Of a stretch of 64,000 bases of DNA, positions 24,583 to 33,191 are shown in pieces. The notes under the pieces were generated by a model. It searched no databases, was not told the DNA's origin, and saw nothing but the letters and a program-made list of their open reading frames with translations. Positions within the stretch are counted from its first letter, which is position 1, and the number at the start of each line of letters is the position of its first letter. The DNA comes from Sphingomonas populi (lineage in GTDB: Bacteria; Pseudomonadota; Alphaproteobacteria; Sphingomonadales; Sphingomonadaceae): contig NZ_SGIS01000006.1 of assembly GCF_004208535.1 (NCBI RefSeq), positions 113,977 to 177,976 on the forward strand, written 5' to 3'. The position numbers were made by a program, and so were the translations under genes.

Positions 24583-25443
24583 ATGCGCGGACGGATAGTA
24601 CGATGTGCGATGGCTGCAGGCGCGCTGGCGATGCTCGCCACGCCGCTGGTCGCGCCGGGGCTCGCGCAGGTGCGAACGGTCGATCCCAACGAGGCGATCG
24701 ACAGCGATCTGCGCTCGCCTTCGACGCCCACAATGGCGCAGCCCAGCGGCCCGCCGCGTGCCCAGGCGTCCGCCGCCCCGCGCTATCCCGATGCGCCGGT
24801 GCCGGCGGAGGCCGATCCGCAGGTCTCGGGCTCGAACTCGGGCGCACGCTATGATCCGCCGGGCCAGGCACCACAGGGTTCGCCCGCGCCGCCACCCGCA
24901 CCCGCGCAGGGCGGCTTCGACACGCGCGAGCAGGCCGAGGCAGCCGCCAGCCGGGGCGGTGACACGTTCACGCCCGGGGAATTGCTCAGCGCGGCCGAGG
25001 GCACGTTCGGCAAGGGTGCCGCCGGCCTGTCGGGCATTCTCGAACGCACGCTCAAGGAACAGGGCCGGCCCAACGCCTATATCGCCGGCAGTGAGGCATC
25101 GGCCGCGATCGTGCTGGGCTTGCGCTACGGCAAGGGCACGATGTTCCACAAGGTCGAGGGACAGCAGCCGGTGTACTGGACCGGCCCGTCGGTCGGGTTC
25201 GATCTCGGCGGCGACGCCAACAAGGTGTTCGTGCTGGTCTACAACCTCTACGATAGCGAGGATCTGTATCACCGCTTCCCCGCCGCCGAGGGCCGGGTCT
25301 ATTTCGTCGGCGGGTTCGCCGCCACCTATCTGCGCTGGGGCAAGGTGGTGCTGATTCCGATCCGCCTCGGCGTCGGCTGGCGGCAGGGCGTCAACCTTGG
25401 CTATATGAAGTTCGGCCATAAACAGAACTGGTTCCCGCTATAA
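24583..25443 (+). CDS. EipA/DUF1134-family envelope protein
   Basis: A 286-residue exported protein: signal peptide (1-28), a Pro/Ala-rich low-complexity linker (about 35-110) and a C-terminal DUF1134 domain of about 150 residues (AYIAGSEASAAIVLGLRYGKG, WTGPSVGFDLGGDA, ending GYMKFGHKQNWFPL). Brucella EipA of this family is a periplasmic protein needed for envelope integrity. ATG 24583 follows a GGGGGAG site. It is probably transcribed alone or with the DoxX-like gene behind it. Confidence 0.9.
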   Translation: MRGRIVRCAMAAGALAMLATPLVAPGLAQVRTVDPNEAIDSDLRSPSTPTMAQPSGPPRAQASAAPRYPDAPVPAEADPQVSGSNSGARYDPPGQAPQGSPAPPPAPAQGGFDTREQAEAAASRGGDTFTPGELLSAAEGTFGKGAAGLSGILERTLKEQGRPNAYIAGSEASAAIVLGLRYGKGTMFHKVEGQQPVYWTGPSVGFDLGGDANKVFVLVYNLYDSEDLYHRFPAAEGRVYFVGGFAATYLRWGKVVLIPIRLGVGWRQGVNLGYMKFGHKQNWFPL

Positions 25444-25496
25444 ACAGCGCGCCGCTTTCGCGCCGGGCGGAGCGCTGGCGGACCGGGCTGCGCTGG

Positions 25497-25889
25497 GTGC
25501 TGGCGGCGGCCTATCTGCTGGCGGGGGTGCTGCACCTGCGCTCACCCGAACCGTTCCTGGCGATCACGCCCGATTGGGTGCCCAACCCGCGTGCCGTGAT
25601 CGCCGCGACGGGCGTGTGCGAGATCGCCGGCGCGATCGGGCTGTTGGTGCCGCGCCTGCGCCGGCTCGCAGGGGTGATGCTCGCGCTCTACGCGCTGTGC
25701 GTGTTCCCCGCCAATGTGAAGCATGCGATCGACTATATCATGTTCGGGCGCGGCGGGCTGACGCTCTGGTATCACGTCCCGCGCCTGCTGTTTCAGCCGG
25801 TGATCATATGGTGGGCGCTGTTCGCGGGCGGCGCGATCGACTGGCCGCTGCGCCGCCACAGCTATCCGCGCACCTCGCCCTTGCGGTGA
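25497..25889 (+). CDS. DoxX-like small membrane protein
   Basis: A 130-residue protein with four hydrophobic helices of the DoxX type (AAAYLLAGVLHL, ...GVCEIAGAIGLLVP, ...YALCVFPANVKHA). The first usable start is GTG 25497, inside what would be the first helix; the frame is open upstream to the preceding stop (TGLRWVLAAAYLL), so a non-standard start further upstream is possible. The role is not known; DoxX proteins are linked to redox processes at the membrane. Confidence 0.8.
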   Translation: MLAAAYLLAGVLHLRSPEPFLAITPDWVPNPRAVIAATGVCEIAGAIGLLVPRLRRLAGVMLALYALCVFPANVKHAIDYIMFGRGGLTLWYHVPRLLFQPVIIWWALFAGGAIDWPLRRHSYPRTSPLR

Positions 25890-25993
25890 ACGCCCGCGCC
25901 GGAGCGCGCTGGCGCTTCGCCGCATTAAACATGGACCGGCGCGCCCACGCACATTAGGGATGCGCGCTTTGTTGCGGCAATGTGGGACGGACC

Positions 25994-27283
25994 TTGGCGA
26001 ACGTAGCGGTAATCGGCGCCCAGTGGGGCGATGAGGGCAAGGGCAAGATCGTCGACTGGCTGGCCGAGCGGGCCGATGTCGTCGTGCGCTTTCAGGGCGG
26101 GCACAATGCCGGCCACACGCTCGTCGTCGGCGAGGCGGTGTACAAATTGTCGCTGCTCCCGTCGGGCATCGTGCGCGGCACGCCATCGGTGATCGGCAAC
26201 GGCGTGGTGCTCGATCCGTGGGCGCTCAAGGCCGAGGTCGAGAAATTGCGTGGGCAGGGCGTGGCGATCTCGCCCGAGACGCTGATGGTCGCCGATACCT
26301 GCGCGCTGATCCTGCCGCTGCACCGCGATCTCGACGGGCTTCGCGAGGATGCCAGCGGCGCCGGCAAGATCGGCACCACGCGGCGCGGCATCGGCCCGGC
26401 CTATGAAGACAAGGTCGGCCGTCGCGCGATCCGCGTGTGCGATCTCGCACATCTCGACGATCTCGGTCCGCAGCTCGACCGGCTCACCGCGCACCACGAC
26501 GCGCTGCGCGCCGGTTTCGGTGAAGCGCCGATCGACCGCGACGCGCTGCTCGCCGAACTGCGCGAGATCGCCGGGTTCGTGCTGCCGTTCGCACGCCCGG
26601 CATGGCGCGATCTCAACGCCGCGCGCGAGCGTGGCCGCCGCATCCTGTTCGAAGGCGCGCAGGGCGTGCTGCTTGATGTCGATCACGGCACCTATCCGTT
26701 CGTGACCTCGTCGAACACGATCGCCGGCACGGCAGCGGGCGGATCGGGCCTCGGGCCGAGCGCGGTCGGCTTCGTGCTGGGTATCGCCAAGGCCTATACC
26801 ACGCGAGTCGGCTCCGGCCCGTTCCCGACCGAGCTGAACGACGAGACCGGCGAGCTGATCGGCCAGCGCGGCCACGAGTTCGGCACCGTCACCGGGCGCA
26901 AGCGCCGTTGCGGCTGGTTCGATGCGGTGCTGCTGCGCCAGTCGGCTGCGGTCGGCGGCATCACCGGCATCGCGCTGACCAAGATCGACGTGCTCGACGG
27001 ATTCGCCGAGATCAAGATCTGCACCGGCTACAAGCTGGGTGACACGACGCTCGATTATTTCCCGGCGCATGCCGCCGATCAGGCCCGCGTCGAGCCGATC
27101 TACGAGACGATGCCCGGCTGGAACGAGACGACCGCAGGCGCGCGCAGTTGGGCGGAACTGCCCGCTCAGGCGATCAAATACATTCGCCGCATCGAGGAAC
27201 TGATCCGCTGCCCGGTCGCGCTGGTTTCCACCAGCCCCGAGCGCGAGGACACCATCCTCGTGCGCGATCCGTTCGCGGACTGA
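25994..27283 (+). CDS. purA: Adenylosuccinate synthetase
   Basis: A 429-residue GTP-dependent enzyme that joins IMP and aspartate to adenylosuccinate, the first committed step to AMP. Signature motifs are [45 protein letters not shown] and the GTP-binding STSPERED end. The family N-terminus ([11 protein letters not shown]) fits a TTG start at 25994 with GGACGG upstream; GTG 25982 would add four residues. It stands alone and is followed by a REP-like hairpin. Confidence 0.96.
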   Translation: MANVAVIGAQWGDEGKGKIVDWLAERADVVVRFQGGHNAGHTLVVGEAVYKLSLLPSGIVRGTPSVIGNGVVLDPWALKAEVEKLRGQGVAISPETLMVADTCALILPLHRDLDGLREDASGAGKIGTTRRGIGPAYEDKVGRRAIRVCDLAHLDDLGPQLDRLTAHHDALRAGFGEAPIDRDALLAELREIAGFVLPFARPAWRDLNAARERGRRILFEGAQGVLLDVDHGTYPFVTSSNTIAGTAAGGSGLGPSAVGFVLGIAKAYTTRVGSGPFPTELNDETGELIGQRGHEFGTVTGRKRRCGWFDAVLLRQSAAVGGITGIALTKIDVLDGFAEIKICTGYKLGDTTLDYFPAHAADQARVEPIYETMPGWNETTAGARSWAELPAQAIKYIRRIEELIRCPVALVSTSPEREDTILVRDPFAD

Positions 27284-27369
27284 TCACGCACCAAACGTAG
27301 ACAGCGATAATCCAACGCGTTCGCACGGAGATTGTCGAAGTGCGTGCCCCAAGCGAGCCGCTTGCGACA

Positions 27370-27392
27370 CGTCCTTCGACAGGCTCAGGACG
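27370..27392. repeat. REP-like hairpin after purA
   Basis: CGTCCT (27370-27375), an 11-base loop and AGGACG (27387-27392) form a short hairpin with the core CTTCGACAGGCTCAGGACGAACGG common in sphingomonad intergenic regions. It sits between the convergent purA and the 27413 gene and may end both transcripts. Confidence 0.6.
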
Positions 27393-27412
27393 AACGGGGA
27401 AGGGTATTTCGC

Positions 27413-27718
27413 TTAGCGCCGCTTCTTCCTGGCCGGCGTTCCATCAGGCGCGCTATCGGCGGGTGACGGCGTGCTCGGCGTCGCCGTTGCGGTAGGGCGG
27501 GTGGCGTCGGTCGGCGCCGTGCTTGTCGTATCGGTGGGCGCAGGCGTGGTCGGCATCGTGCCGGACGGCGTCGGCGGGTTGGCCGGAACAGTCGGCGCGG
27601 TGGTGGTCGTGGCCGGCGCGGGGTAACCGTTGGGTGAGGTCTGGCCGGTGCCGGTCTGCGCCAGCGCAGCGGTCGACAGGCCGAAGGCCGTCGCCGCGAA
27701 GATCATGCTCTTTCGCAT
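27413..27718 (-). CDS. Small secreted Pro/Thr/Ala-rich protein
   Basis: A 101-residue protein with a signal peptide (1-21, ALA cleavage) and a mature part made almost wholly of Thr, Pro, Ala and Ser with a basic end (ARKKRR). No domain is recognisable; it is likely an unstructured periplasmic or envelope protein. ATG 27718 is preceded by GGAGAGAGCG. No function is assigned. Confidence 0.7.
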   Translation of the reverse strand: MRKSMIFAATAFGLSTAALAQTGTGQTSPNGYPAPATTTTAPTVPANPPTPSGTMPTTPAPTDTTSTAPTDATRPTATATPSTPSPADSAPDGTPARKKRR

Positions 27719-27812
27719 CGCTCTCTCCATATTTGCCCGGCTGTCCCGGGTATGGAGATAAAACGTCCGACTATCGCTTTCGAGACTCACCCCGCCGTCT
27801 GATTCGGTCGGT

Positions 27813-28892
27813 TCAGCGATCTCCGCCGCCGCACTGCGCGCGGTGGAGCAGCTTCTGGTCGGCGAGCACCAGCGCGACCATCGCCTCGACCACCGGCACG
27901 CCGCGAATGCCGACGCAGGGATCATGCCGGCCCTTGGTGCGAAGCTCGGTGGCGGCACCGTCGCGGGTGATCGTCGGCATCGGCGTGAGGATCGAACTGG
28001 TCGGCTTGAACGCGACCCGCAGCGTCACCGGCTGGCCGGTCGCGATGCCACCGGCAATGCCGCCGGCATGATTGGCGGTGAAGATCGGGCCGTCGTTGCC
28101 AGGATGCATCGGATCGGCATTCTGTTCGCCGGTCAGCGCGGCGGCGGCGAACCCGTCGCCGATCTCGACGCCCTTGACGGCATTGATGCTCATGCACGCG
28201 GCGGCAAGCTCCGCATCGAGCTTGGCGTAGAGCGGCGCGCCCCAGCCGGCGGGCACCCCGATCGCCTCGCACGCCACCACCGCGCCGAGCGACGAGCCCG
28301 CCTTGCGCGCGTCATCGACCATCGTCTCCCAGCGCACGGCGGCCTCTGCGTCGGGGCAGAAGAACGGGTTATTGGCGATCTCGGCGGGGTCGAACGCGGC
28401 GTAATCGATCGAATCGCCGCCGATCGCCTCGACCCAGGCGAGGATCGTCACTTCTGGGATCACCGCGCGCGCGACCGCACCGGCGGCGACGCGCGACGCG
28501 GTCTCGCGCGCCGACGAACGCCCGCCGCCACGATAGTCGCGGAAGCCGTATTTGGCGTCATAGGCATAATCGGCATGGCCGGGCCGATAGGCGAGTGCGA
28601 CCTCCGAATAATCCTTCGAACGCTGGTCGACATTGTCGATGTGCAGCGCAATCGGCGTGCCGGTGGTCCGCCCCTCGAACACGCCCGAGAGGATACGGAC
28701 CTGATCCGGCTCCTGCCGCTGCGTGGTGAAGCGCGACGTGCCAGGGCGGCGGCGATCGAGGAACGGCTGCACGTCGCCCTCGCTGAGCGCGATCCCCGGC
28801 GGACAGCCATCCACCACCGCGCCGATCGCAGGCCCATGCGATTCGCCCCAGGTGGTGAACCGGAAAACGCGTCCGAAGGTGTTGAAGCTCAT
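27813..28892 (-). CDS. aroC: Chorismate synthase
   Basis: This 359-residue FMN-dependent enzyme converts 5-enolpyruvylshikimate 3-phosphate to chorismate, the last shared step of aromatic amino acid synthesis. The three family signatures are present: [18 protein letters not shown], the central [18 protein letters not shown] and RHDPC near the C-terminus. ATG 28892 overlaps the stop of the DUF2442 gene (ATGA), so aroC is translated in an operon after fabI, DUF4160 and DUF2442. Confidence 0.96.
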   Translation of the reverse strand: MSFNTFGRVFRFTTWGESHGPAIGAVVDGCPPGIALSEGDVQPFLDRRRPGTSRFTTQRQEPDQVRILSGVFEGRTTGTPIALHIDNVDQRSKDYSEVALAYRPGHADYAYDAKYGFRDYRGGGRSSARETASRVAAGAVARAVIPEVTILAWVEAIGGDSIDYAAFDPAEIANNPFFCPDAEAAVRWETMVDDARKAGSSLGAVVACEAIGVPAGWGAPLYAKLDAELAAACMSINAVKGVEIGDGFAAAALTGEQNADPMHPGNDGPIFTANHAGGIAGGIATGQPVTLRVAFKPTSSILTPMPTITRDGAATELRTKGRHDPCVGIRGVPVVEAMVALVLADQKLLHRAQCGGGDR

Positions 28893-29242
28893 TCGGCGGC
28901 CACGGCGTCCCACGCGGGGCCGAAGCGCTCCGCCATGTATCGTGCCGTCCCGAACCGTCCTGCCATCAGACCAGCAACGCTCACATCCACGTCCTGCTTT
29001 TCCCAGTGCAGCCCGAAGCCAAATGCGCCGGTATCGACTTCAGCAATATCGGCGACACTGGCGCTTCCAAGCCCTTGGACGAGACGCGGGGGGAACAGGA
29101 AGGTGCATCCGTTAACGAGTTCGACGACGATCCGATCGAGACGCTCATCGTACCGCGCGGTTTTGGCGCGCGGCTCCGTCAGCATCGCGATACGCCCGCG
29201 CTCCTCCGCAGCCGCAAAGGCCGCATCGCTAAGGTCAACCAT
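28889..29242 (-). CDS. DUF2442-family protein
   Basis: A 117-residue protein whose middle carries the DUF2442 pattern ([30 protein letters not shown] cut short here) and a C-terminal [21 protein letters not shown]2442 proteins usually sit directly beside DUF4160 proteins, as here; the pair looks like a toxin-antitoxin module, though this is not proven. It overlaps the DUF4160 gene by 8 bp and aroC by 4 bp. Confidence 0.88.
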   Translation of the reverse strand: MVDLSDAAFAAAEERGRIAMLTEPRAKTARYDERLDRIVVELVNGCTFLFPPRLVQGLGSASVADIAEVDTGAFGFGLHWEKQDVDVSVAGLMAGRFGTARYMAERFGPAWDAVAAE

Positions 29243-29474
29243 GCATATCCTTCCAGCGATCGAGCAACATGTCCTGCTGCTCGATAATCGTGCGCATCAT
29301 ACGCCTTTGATCGGCGCGCGTCATGCCCACGACATAGACAAGTTCGGGATCACCATCCACTCCGGCAAGAACGACCTTGGCCGTGCCATCACCGCAGACA
29401 TGGACATGCGCTGGCTCATGATCGTCAACGTAGATCATGAAGCGCAATCCATAAGCGCGATGAACGACGACCAA
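29235..29474 (-). CDS. DUF4160-family protein (TTG start)
   Basis: A 79-residue protein of the DUF4160 family, recognised by the motif RFMIYVDDHEPAHVHVCGDG with its conserved His pair and the DxELVYVVGM end. The family N-terminus (VVHRAYGLRF) requires a start at TTG 29474, 5 bp after the fabI stop with AAGG upstream; an ATG exists only 13 residues later, inside the motif. It forms a tight pair with the DUF2442 gene, a likely toxin-antitoxin-like unit nested between fabI and aroC. Confidence 0.8.
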   Translation of the reverse strand: MVVVHRAYGLRFMIYVDDHEPAHVHVCGDGTAKVVLAGVDGDPELVYVVGMTRADQRRMMRTIIEQQDMLLDRWKDMHG

Positions 29475-29479
29475 GTGCC

Positions 29480-30283
29480 TTACACCAAAGCGATGTCCGG
29501 TGCGTCCTCTGCCTTCATGCCGATCACATTGTAGCCAGCGTCGACATGGTGCGTCTCGCCGGTCACGCCGCTCGCCAGATCGCTGAGCAGGTACAGCCCC
29601 GCGCCACCGACATCCTCGATCGTCACGTTGCGCTTCATGGGCGAGTTGAGCTCGTTCCACTTCAGGATCAGGCGGAAGTCGCCGATCCCGCTCGCCGCCA
29701 GCGTCTTGATCGGCCCGGCCGAGATCGCGTTGACGCGGATGTTGTCGCGCCCAAGATCGACCGCGAGATATTGCACGCTCGATTCGAGCGCGGCCTTGGC
29801 AACGCCCATCACGTTGTAATGCGGGATCACCTTCTCGGCGCCGTAATAGCTCAGCGTCAGCAGGGACCCACCGTTCGGCATCATCGCCGCCGCCCTTTGC
29901 GCGACCGCGACGAACGAATAGACCGACACGTTCATGGTCAGCAGGAAGTTGTCGAGCGTCGTGTCCATGAAGCGGCCGCGCAGCTCGTTCTTGTCGGAAA
30001 AGCCGATCGCGTGGACGACGAAATCGATCGTCGGCCATTCGACCGCCAGCGCCGCGAAGGTCGCGTCGAGCGCGGCCATGTCGCTCACGTCGCAATCGAA
30101 CAGCCGCGCCACGCCGAGTTGCTCGGCCAGCGGGCGCACGCGCTTCTCCATCGCCTCGCCCTGATAGCTGAACGCCAGCTCCGCGCCGGCTTCGCTCAAC
30201 TTCTTGGCGATCCCCCAGGCAAGCGAGCGATCATTGGCCAGCCCCATGATGAGCCCGCGTTTGCCCTTCATCAATTCATTCAC
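29480..30283 (-). CDS. fabI: Enoyl-[acyl-carrier-protein] reductase, FabI type
   Basis: This 267-residue NADH-dependent SDR enzyme carries out the last reduction in fatty-acid elongation. It has the FabI N-terminus (GKRGLIMGLANDRSLAWGIAK), the active-site pair Tyr-x6-Lys in HYNVMGVAKAALE and the SAGPIKTLAASGI loop. GTG 30283 is the likely start; ATG 30271 is an alternative. It is the first gene of a unit continuing into DUF4160, DUF2442 and aroC, and lies 18 bp after the BrkB-type gene. Confidence 0.95.
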   Translation of the reverse strand: MNELMKGKRGLIMGLANDRSLAWGIAKKLSEAGAELAFSYQGEAMEKRVRPLAEQLGVARLFDCDVSDMAALDATFAALAVEWPTIDFVVHAIGFSDKNELRGRFMDTTLDNFLLTMNVSVYSFVAVAQRAAAMMPNGGSLLTLSYYGAEKVIPHYNVMGVAKAALESSVQYLAVDLGRDNIRVNAISAGPIKTLAASGIGDFRLILKWNELNSPMKRNVTIEDVGGAGLYLLSDLASGVTGETHHVDAGYNVIGMKAEDAPDIALV

Positions 30284-30301
30284 GCTTGTGCCGTCCCTGT
30301 T

Positions 30302-31255
30302 TCACGTCTCTTGCGGTGTCTCTACTCCCGCAAGGGGCGGTTCCGCCAGTGCCGCGTTGAGATGCGCGCCAAACACAATGCCCAAACCCACCAGGAAGAA
30401 GAACAGCAAGGTGATGATGACCCCCGCCAAACTGCCGTAGGTCAGGTCGTAATCGGCAAGCCGCGCGAGCACCATCGGCAGCAGCGCGGTGATCGACAGC
30501 CACCAGCCGGTGGTGAACAGCGCGCCGGGCCATTCCGGCGAATGCCCGCCGAAGCGGTATTTCGAGGGCGTCACCGACAGGAACAGCATGTAGAGCGCGA
30601 TGAACATCACCACGCCGGGTATCGCGCGCGACAGGCCGACCCAGCCGGCGATATCCTTCGCGAACGGCAGCAGCGTGTAGATGAACTGCTCGGCGGCGAC
30701 GAGCACGCCCTGAACGATGAATGAGAACACCGCGAGAATCACCGACGCGATGATCACCGCCATCGAACTCAGCCGGTAATGCCAGAACGGCTTGGTCGAT
30801 TTGACGCCATAGGCGCGGCGGAAGATGTCGCGAATCGTCTCGACGAAGCTGCCGACGCTCCACAGCGCGACGAGCGCGCCCAGCCAGGCGAGCGAACTGC
30901 CGCGCCGCGCCGCCAGCACATGCTGGATCGGGTCGCGCAGCAGATCGGCAACCGAGGACGGCAGCACATGGAGGAACGACGCGACCGCGCGTTGCGTCTC
31001 CGCGCTCTGCCCGAGCAGCGACGCGATCACCGCCGCCAGGATGAAGAACGGAAACACCGTCAGCAGCGCCAGATAGGCGAGGTTGCCGGCGTGGATGAAC
31101 CCGTCGGAGAACACGCCCATCACCACCCGCTTCAAGACCAGCCACGCATACGCGAGCCGTTTGAAGCCGACCGGCACATCCTCGGGCTTGATCCCGATCC
31201 CTACCTCGCCGTGCAGACCGCGTTCTTCGGGCGAGTAGGGCGAGATTTCCGACAT
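30302..31255 (-). CDS. YihY/BrkB-family inner-membrane protein
   Basis: A 317-residue protein with about six membrane helices and the family core (LAYLALLTVFPFFILAA, LVALWSVGSFVETIRDIFRRAYG in part, YRFGGHSPEWPGALFTT). Once called ribonuclease BN, the family is now seen as membrane proteins of unclear function. It is placed between the DnaJ-like gene (6 bp gap) and fabI on the same strand. Confidence 0.92.
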   Translation of the reverse strand: MSEISPYSPEERGLHGEVGIGIKPEDVPVGFKRLAYAWLVLKRVVMGVFSDGFIHAGNLAYLALLTVFPFFILAAVIASLLGQSAETQRAVASFLHVLPSSVADLLRDPIQHVLAARRGSSLAWLGALVALWSVGSFVETIRDIFRRAYGVKSTKPFWHYRLSSMAVIIASVILAVFSFIVQGVLVAAEQFIYTLLPFAKDIAGWVGLSRAIPGVVMFIALYMLFLSVTPSKYRFGGHSPEWPGALFTTGWWLSITALLPMVLARLADYDLTYGSLAGVIITLLFFFLVGLGIVFGAHLNAALAEPPLAGVETPQET

Positions 31256-31261
31256 GCGCCC

Positions 31262-32182
31262 TTAGACGCCCAGATTGCCGCGCGGGTTCCTCTTGTCCTG
31301 ATCTTTCCAGCCCTGCACGAAATCGATCAAAGCCTCGTCGCCAACCGGCAAATCCACCATCAACGTAACGAGTTGGTCGCCGCGCCCGCTGCCATCGGCC
31401 TTGTGGAAACCGCGCCCGCGCAGGCGCAGCGTCTTGCCCGAGGTGGAGTTCTTGGGAACCGTCAGCATCACCGCGCCCTCGACCGTCGGCACGCGCACCG
31501 ATGCGCCGAGCACCGCTTCTGACAGGCTAACCGGCAGATCGAGCCGGACATTGTCGCCGTCGCGCGTGAAGAAGCGGTGCGGCTGGATCTCGATCTTGAC
31601 GATGCCGTCACCGGCGCCGCCCGGCCCCGGCTGCCCGCGCCCGGCGAGCCGCATCTGCGCGCCATTTTCCAGATTGGCGGGCAATTTCAGGTCGATCGTC
31701 TTGCCATCGGCGAGCCGCAGCCGCTGCGGCGCGAGCGTCGCGGCATCCTCGAACGGCACGGCGAGGCTGTAGACCACATTGGCGCCCTTGGGCTGCTGCT
31801 GCCGCCGCCCGAACCCGCCAAAGCCGCCACCGCGCCCGCCGAACAAACCTTCGAACAGGTCGCTGGCGTCGCCGCCCCCGCCGAAATCGAACGGTTGCTC
31901 GCCGGGGCGGAAGCCGCCCGGCGCACCACCGCCGCCACCGAAGCCGAACGGCGCGGTCGGGTTGCCATCGCCGTCGATCTCGCCGCGGTCGAAGCGCGCG
32001 CGCTTGTCCTTGTCGTTGAGCAGGTCATAGGCCTGCGTCACCTGGCTGAACCGCTCCGACGCCTTCGGATTGTCCTTGTTGCGGTCGGGATGCAGTTCCT
32101 TCGCGAGTTTGCGATACGCCTTCTTGATGTCGGCCTCGCCGGCGTCTCGCGCCACGCCCAGCGTCTGATATGGATCGGCCAC
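31262..32182 (-). CDS. DnaJ-class co-chaperone (CbpA-like)
   Basis: A 306-residue J-protein: N-terminal J domain with HPD (KELHPDRNKD), a long Gly/Phe-rich linker (GFGGGGGAPGGF, about 75-120) and two DnaJ C-terminal beta domains, without the zinc-finger CxxCxGxG repeats. That matches CbpA-type co-chaperones that stimulate DnaK. The start is GTG 32182. It heads the run with the BrkB-type gene and fabI. Confidence 0.92.
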   Translation of the reverse strand: MADPYQTLGVARDAGEADIKKAYRKLAKELHPDRNKDNPKASERFSQVTQAYDLLNDKDKRARFDRGEIDGDGNPTAPFGFGGGGGAPGGFRPGEQPFDFGGGGDASDLFEGLFGGRGGGFGGFGRRQQQPKGANVVYSLAVPFEDAATLAPQRLRLADGKTIDLKLPANLENGAQMRLAGRGQPGPGGAGDGIVKIEIQPHRFFTRDGDNVRLDLPVSLSEAVLGASVRVPTVEGAVMLTVPKNSTSGKTLRLRGRGFHKADGSGRGDQLVTLMVDLPVGDEALIDFVQGWKDQDKRNPRGNLGV

Positions 32183-32287
32183 GGTCTTCCCCGGTTGATA
32201 CTACGAGTCTATTTGGTGTCTTGAAGCGCCGAGCGCAATTGCGTGTAACACGCAGCCTTTTCAACCTTTCGGATCAGAGGGCGCCCG

Positions 32288-33181
32288 CTAGGCCGCCACC
32301 TCCTCCACCTCTGGCGCGACATCCACGCTCACGTCGAGCTTCTGCGCGCCCGCGCCGAGCACGATGCCGTCGATCGGCGCGATGTCGCCGTAATCGCGGC
32401 CGATCGCCATGATGATATGGTCGTTCGCCATCCAGATGCCGTTGGTGGGATCAAGGCCCACCCAGCCGATCCGCGCGCCGCACCACAGCAGCACCCAGGC
32501 ATGAGTCGCATCGGCGCCGACCAGCCGTGTCTTGCCGGGCGGCGGGATCGTGCGGATATAGCCCGAGGCATAAGCGGCGGGCAGACCGGCGGTGCGCAAG
32601 CCGGTGATCATGATCTGCGCGAGATCCTGGCAAACGCCGGCGCGCTTGACGAACGCCTCGTGCGGACTGGTGTCGATCAGCGTCGCTTCGGTATCGAACT
32701 GGAACTCGCGGCGGATGCGCTGCGCGAGCGCCATGCCCGCTTCCAGCACTGGCCGGTCGGGCTGGAGGTCCGCCGCGCACCACTCCCCGATATCGCGGTC
32801 GAGCGGAATGCGCGGCGACGGAAACAGATAAGCCGCCGGCCCCGCCGCCGAAGGATCGCGGCTGACGCGCGCGGCGGCGGCGACCTCGGCGAGCGTGGGA
32901 TCGTCCGCCGACGGCACCGGCGCGGGGCGATCGACCGCGATTCGCGAGATGCTCTCGATCGACAGGAACTTGACCGGATCTTCGACCACCAGCCGCATGA
33001 CATGCGCCAGCCCCGCCTCGGCGCGCGCCGGGAAGGTGCGGCCCGAGGGCGAGATCACCAGCTTGTAGTCGAGCAGTTCCTGCCCCGGCCAGTCGATCGG
33101 CTGCAATCGCAGGTTGCAGCGCGCGAACCGCACCGAGCCCTGATAATCGAAACGGGTGATGTGGCGGATATCGTAGATCAT
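32288..33181 (-). CDS. Transglutaminase-like cysteine peptidase-fold protein
   Basis: A 297-residue protein with an N-terminal beta region (MIYDIRHITRFDYQGSV) and a transglutaminase core. The catalytic triad is visible as Cys in AGVCQDLAQ, His in ATHAWVLL and Asp in GLDPTNG. The closely linked gene upstream encodes an ATP-grasp/alpha-E fusion (gap 10 bp). This trio is a conserved bacterial cassette thought to make and process a peptide-like product; its chemistry is unknown. Confidence 0.93.
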   Translation of the reverse strand: MIYDIRHITRFDYQGSVRFARCNLRLQPIDWPGQELLDYKLVISPSGRTFPARAEAGLAHVMRLVVEDPVKFLSIESISRIAVDRPAPVPSADDPTLAEVAAAARVSRDPSAAGPAAYLFPSPRIPLDRDIGEWCAADLQPDRPVLEAGMALAQRIRREFQFDTEATLIDTSPHEAFVKRAGVCQDLAQIMITGLRTAGLPAAYASGYIRTIPPPGKTRLVGADATHAWVLLWCGARIGWVGLDPTNGIWMANDHIIMAIGRDYGDIAPIDGIVLGAGAQKLDVSVDVAPEVEEVAA

Positions 33182-33191
33182 GCCCCCCGCC

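Noticed and set aside
25925..27070. Open frame of 381 codons opposite purA
   Set aside because: Antisense shadow; purA has all family signatures.
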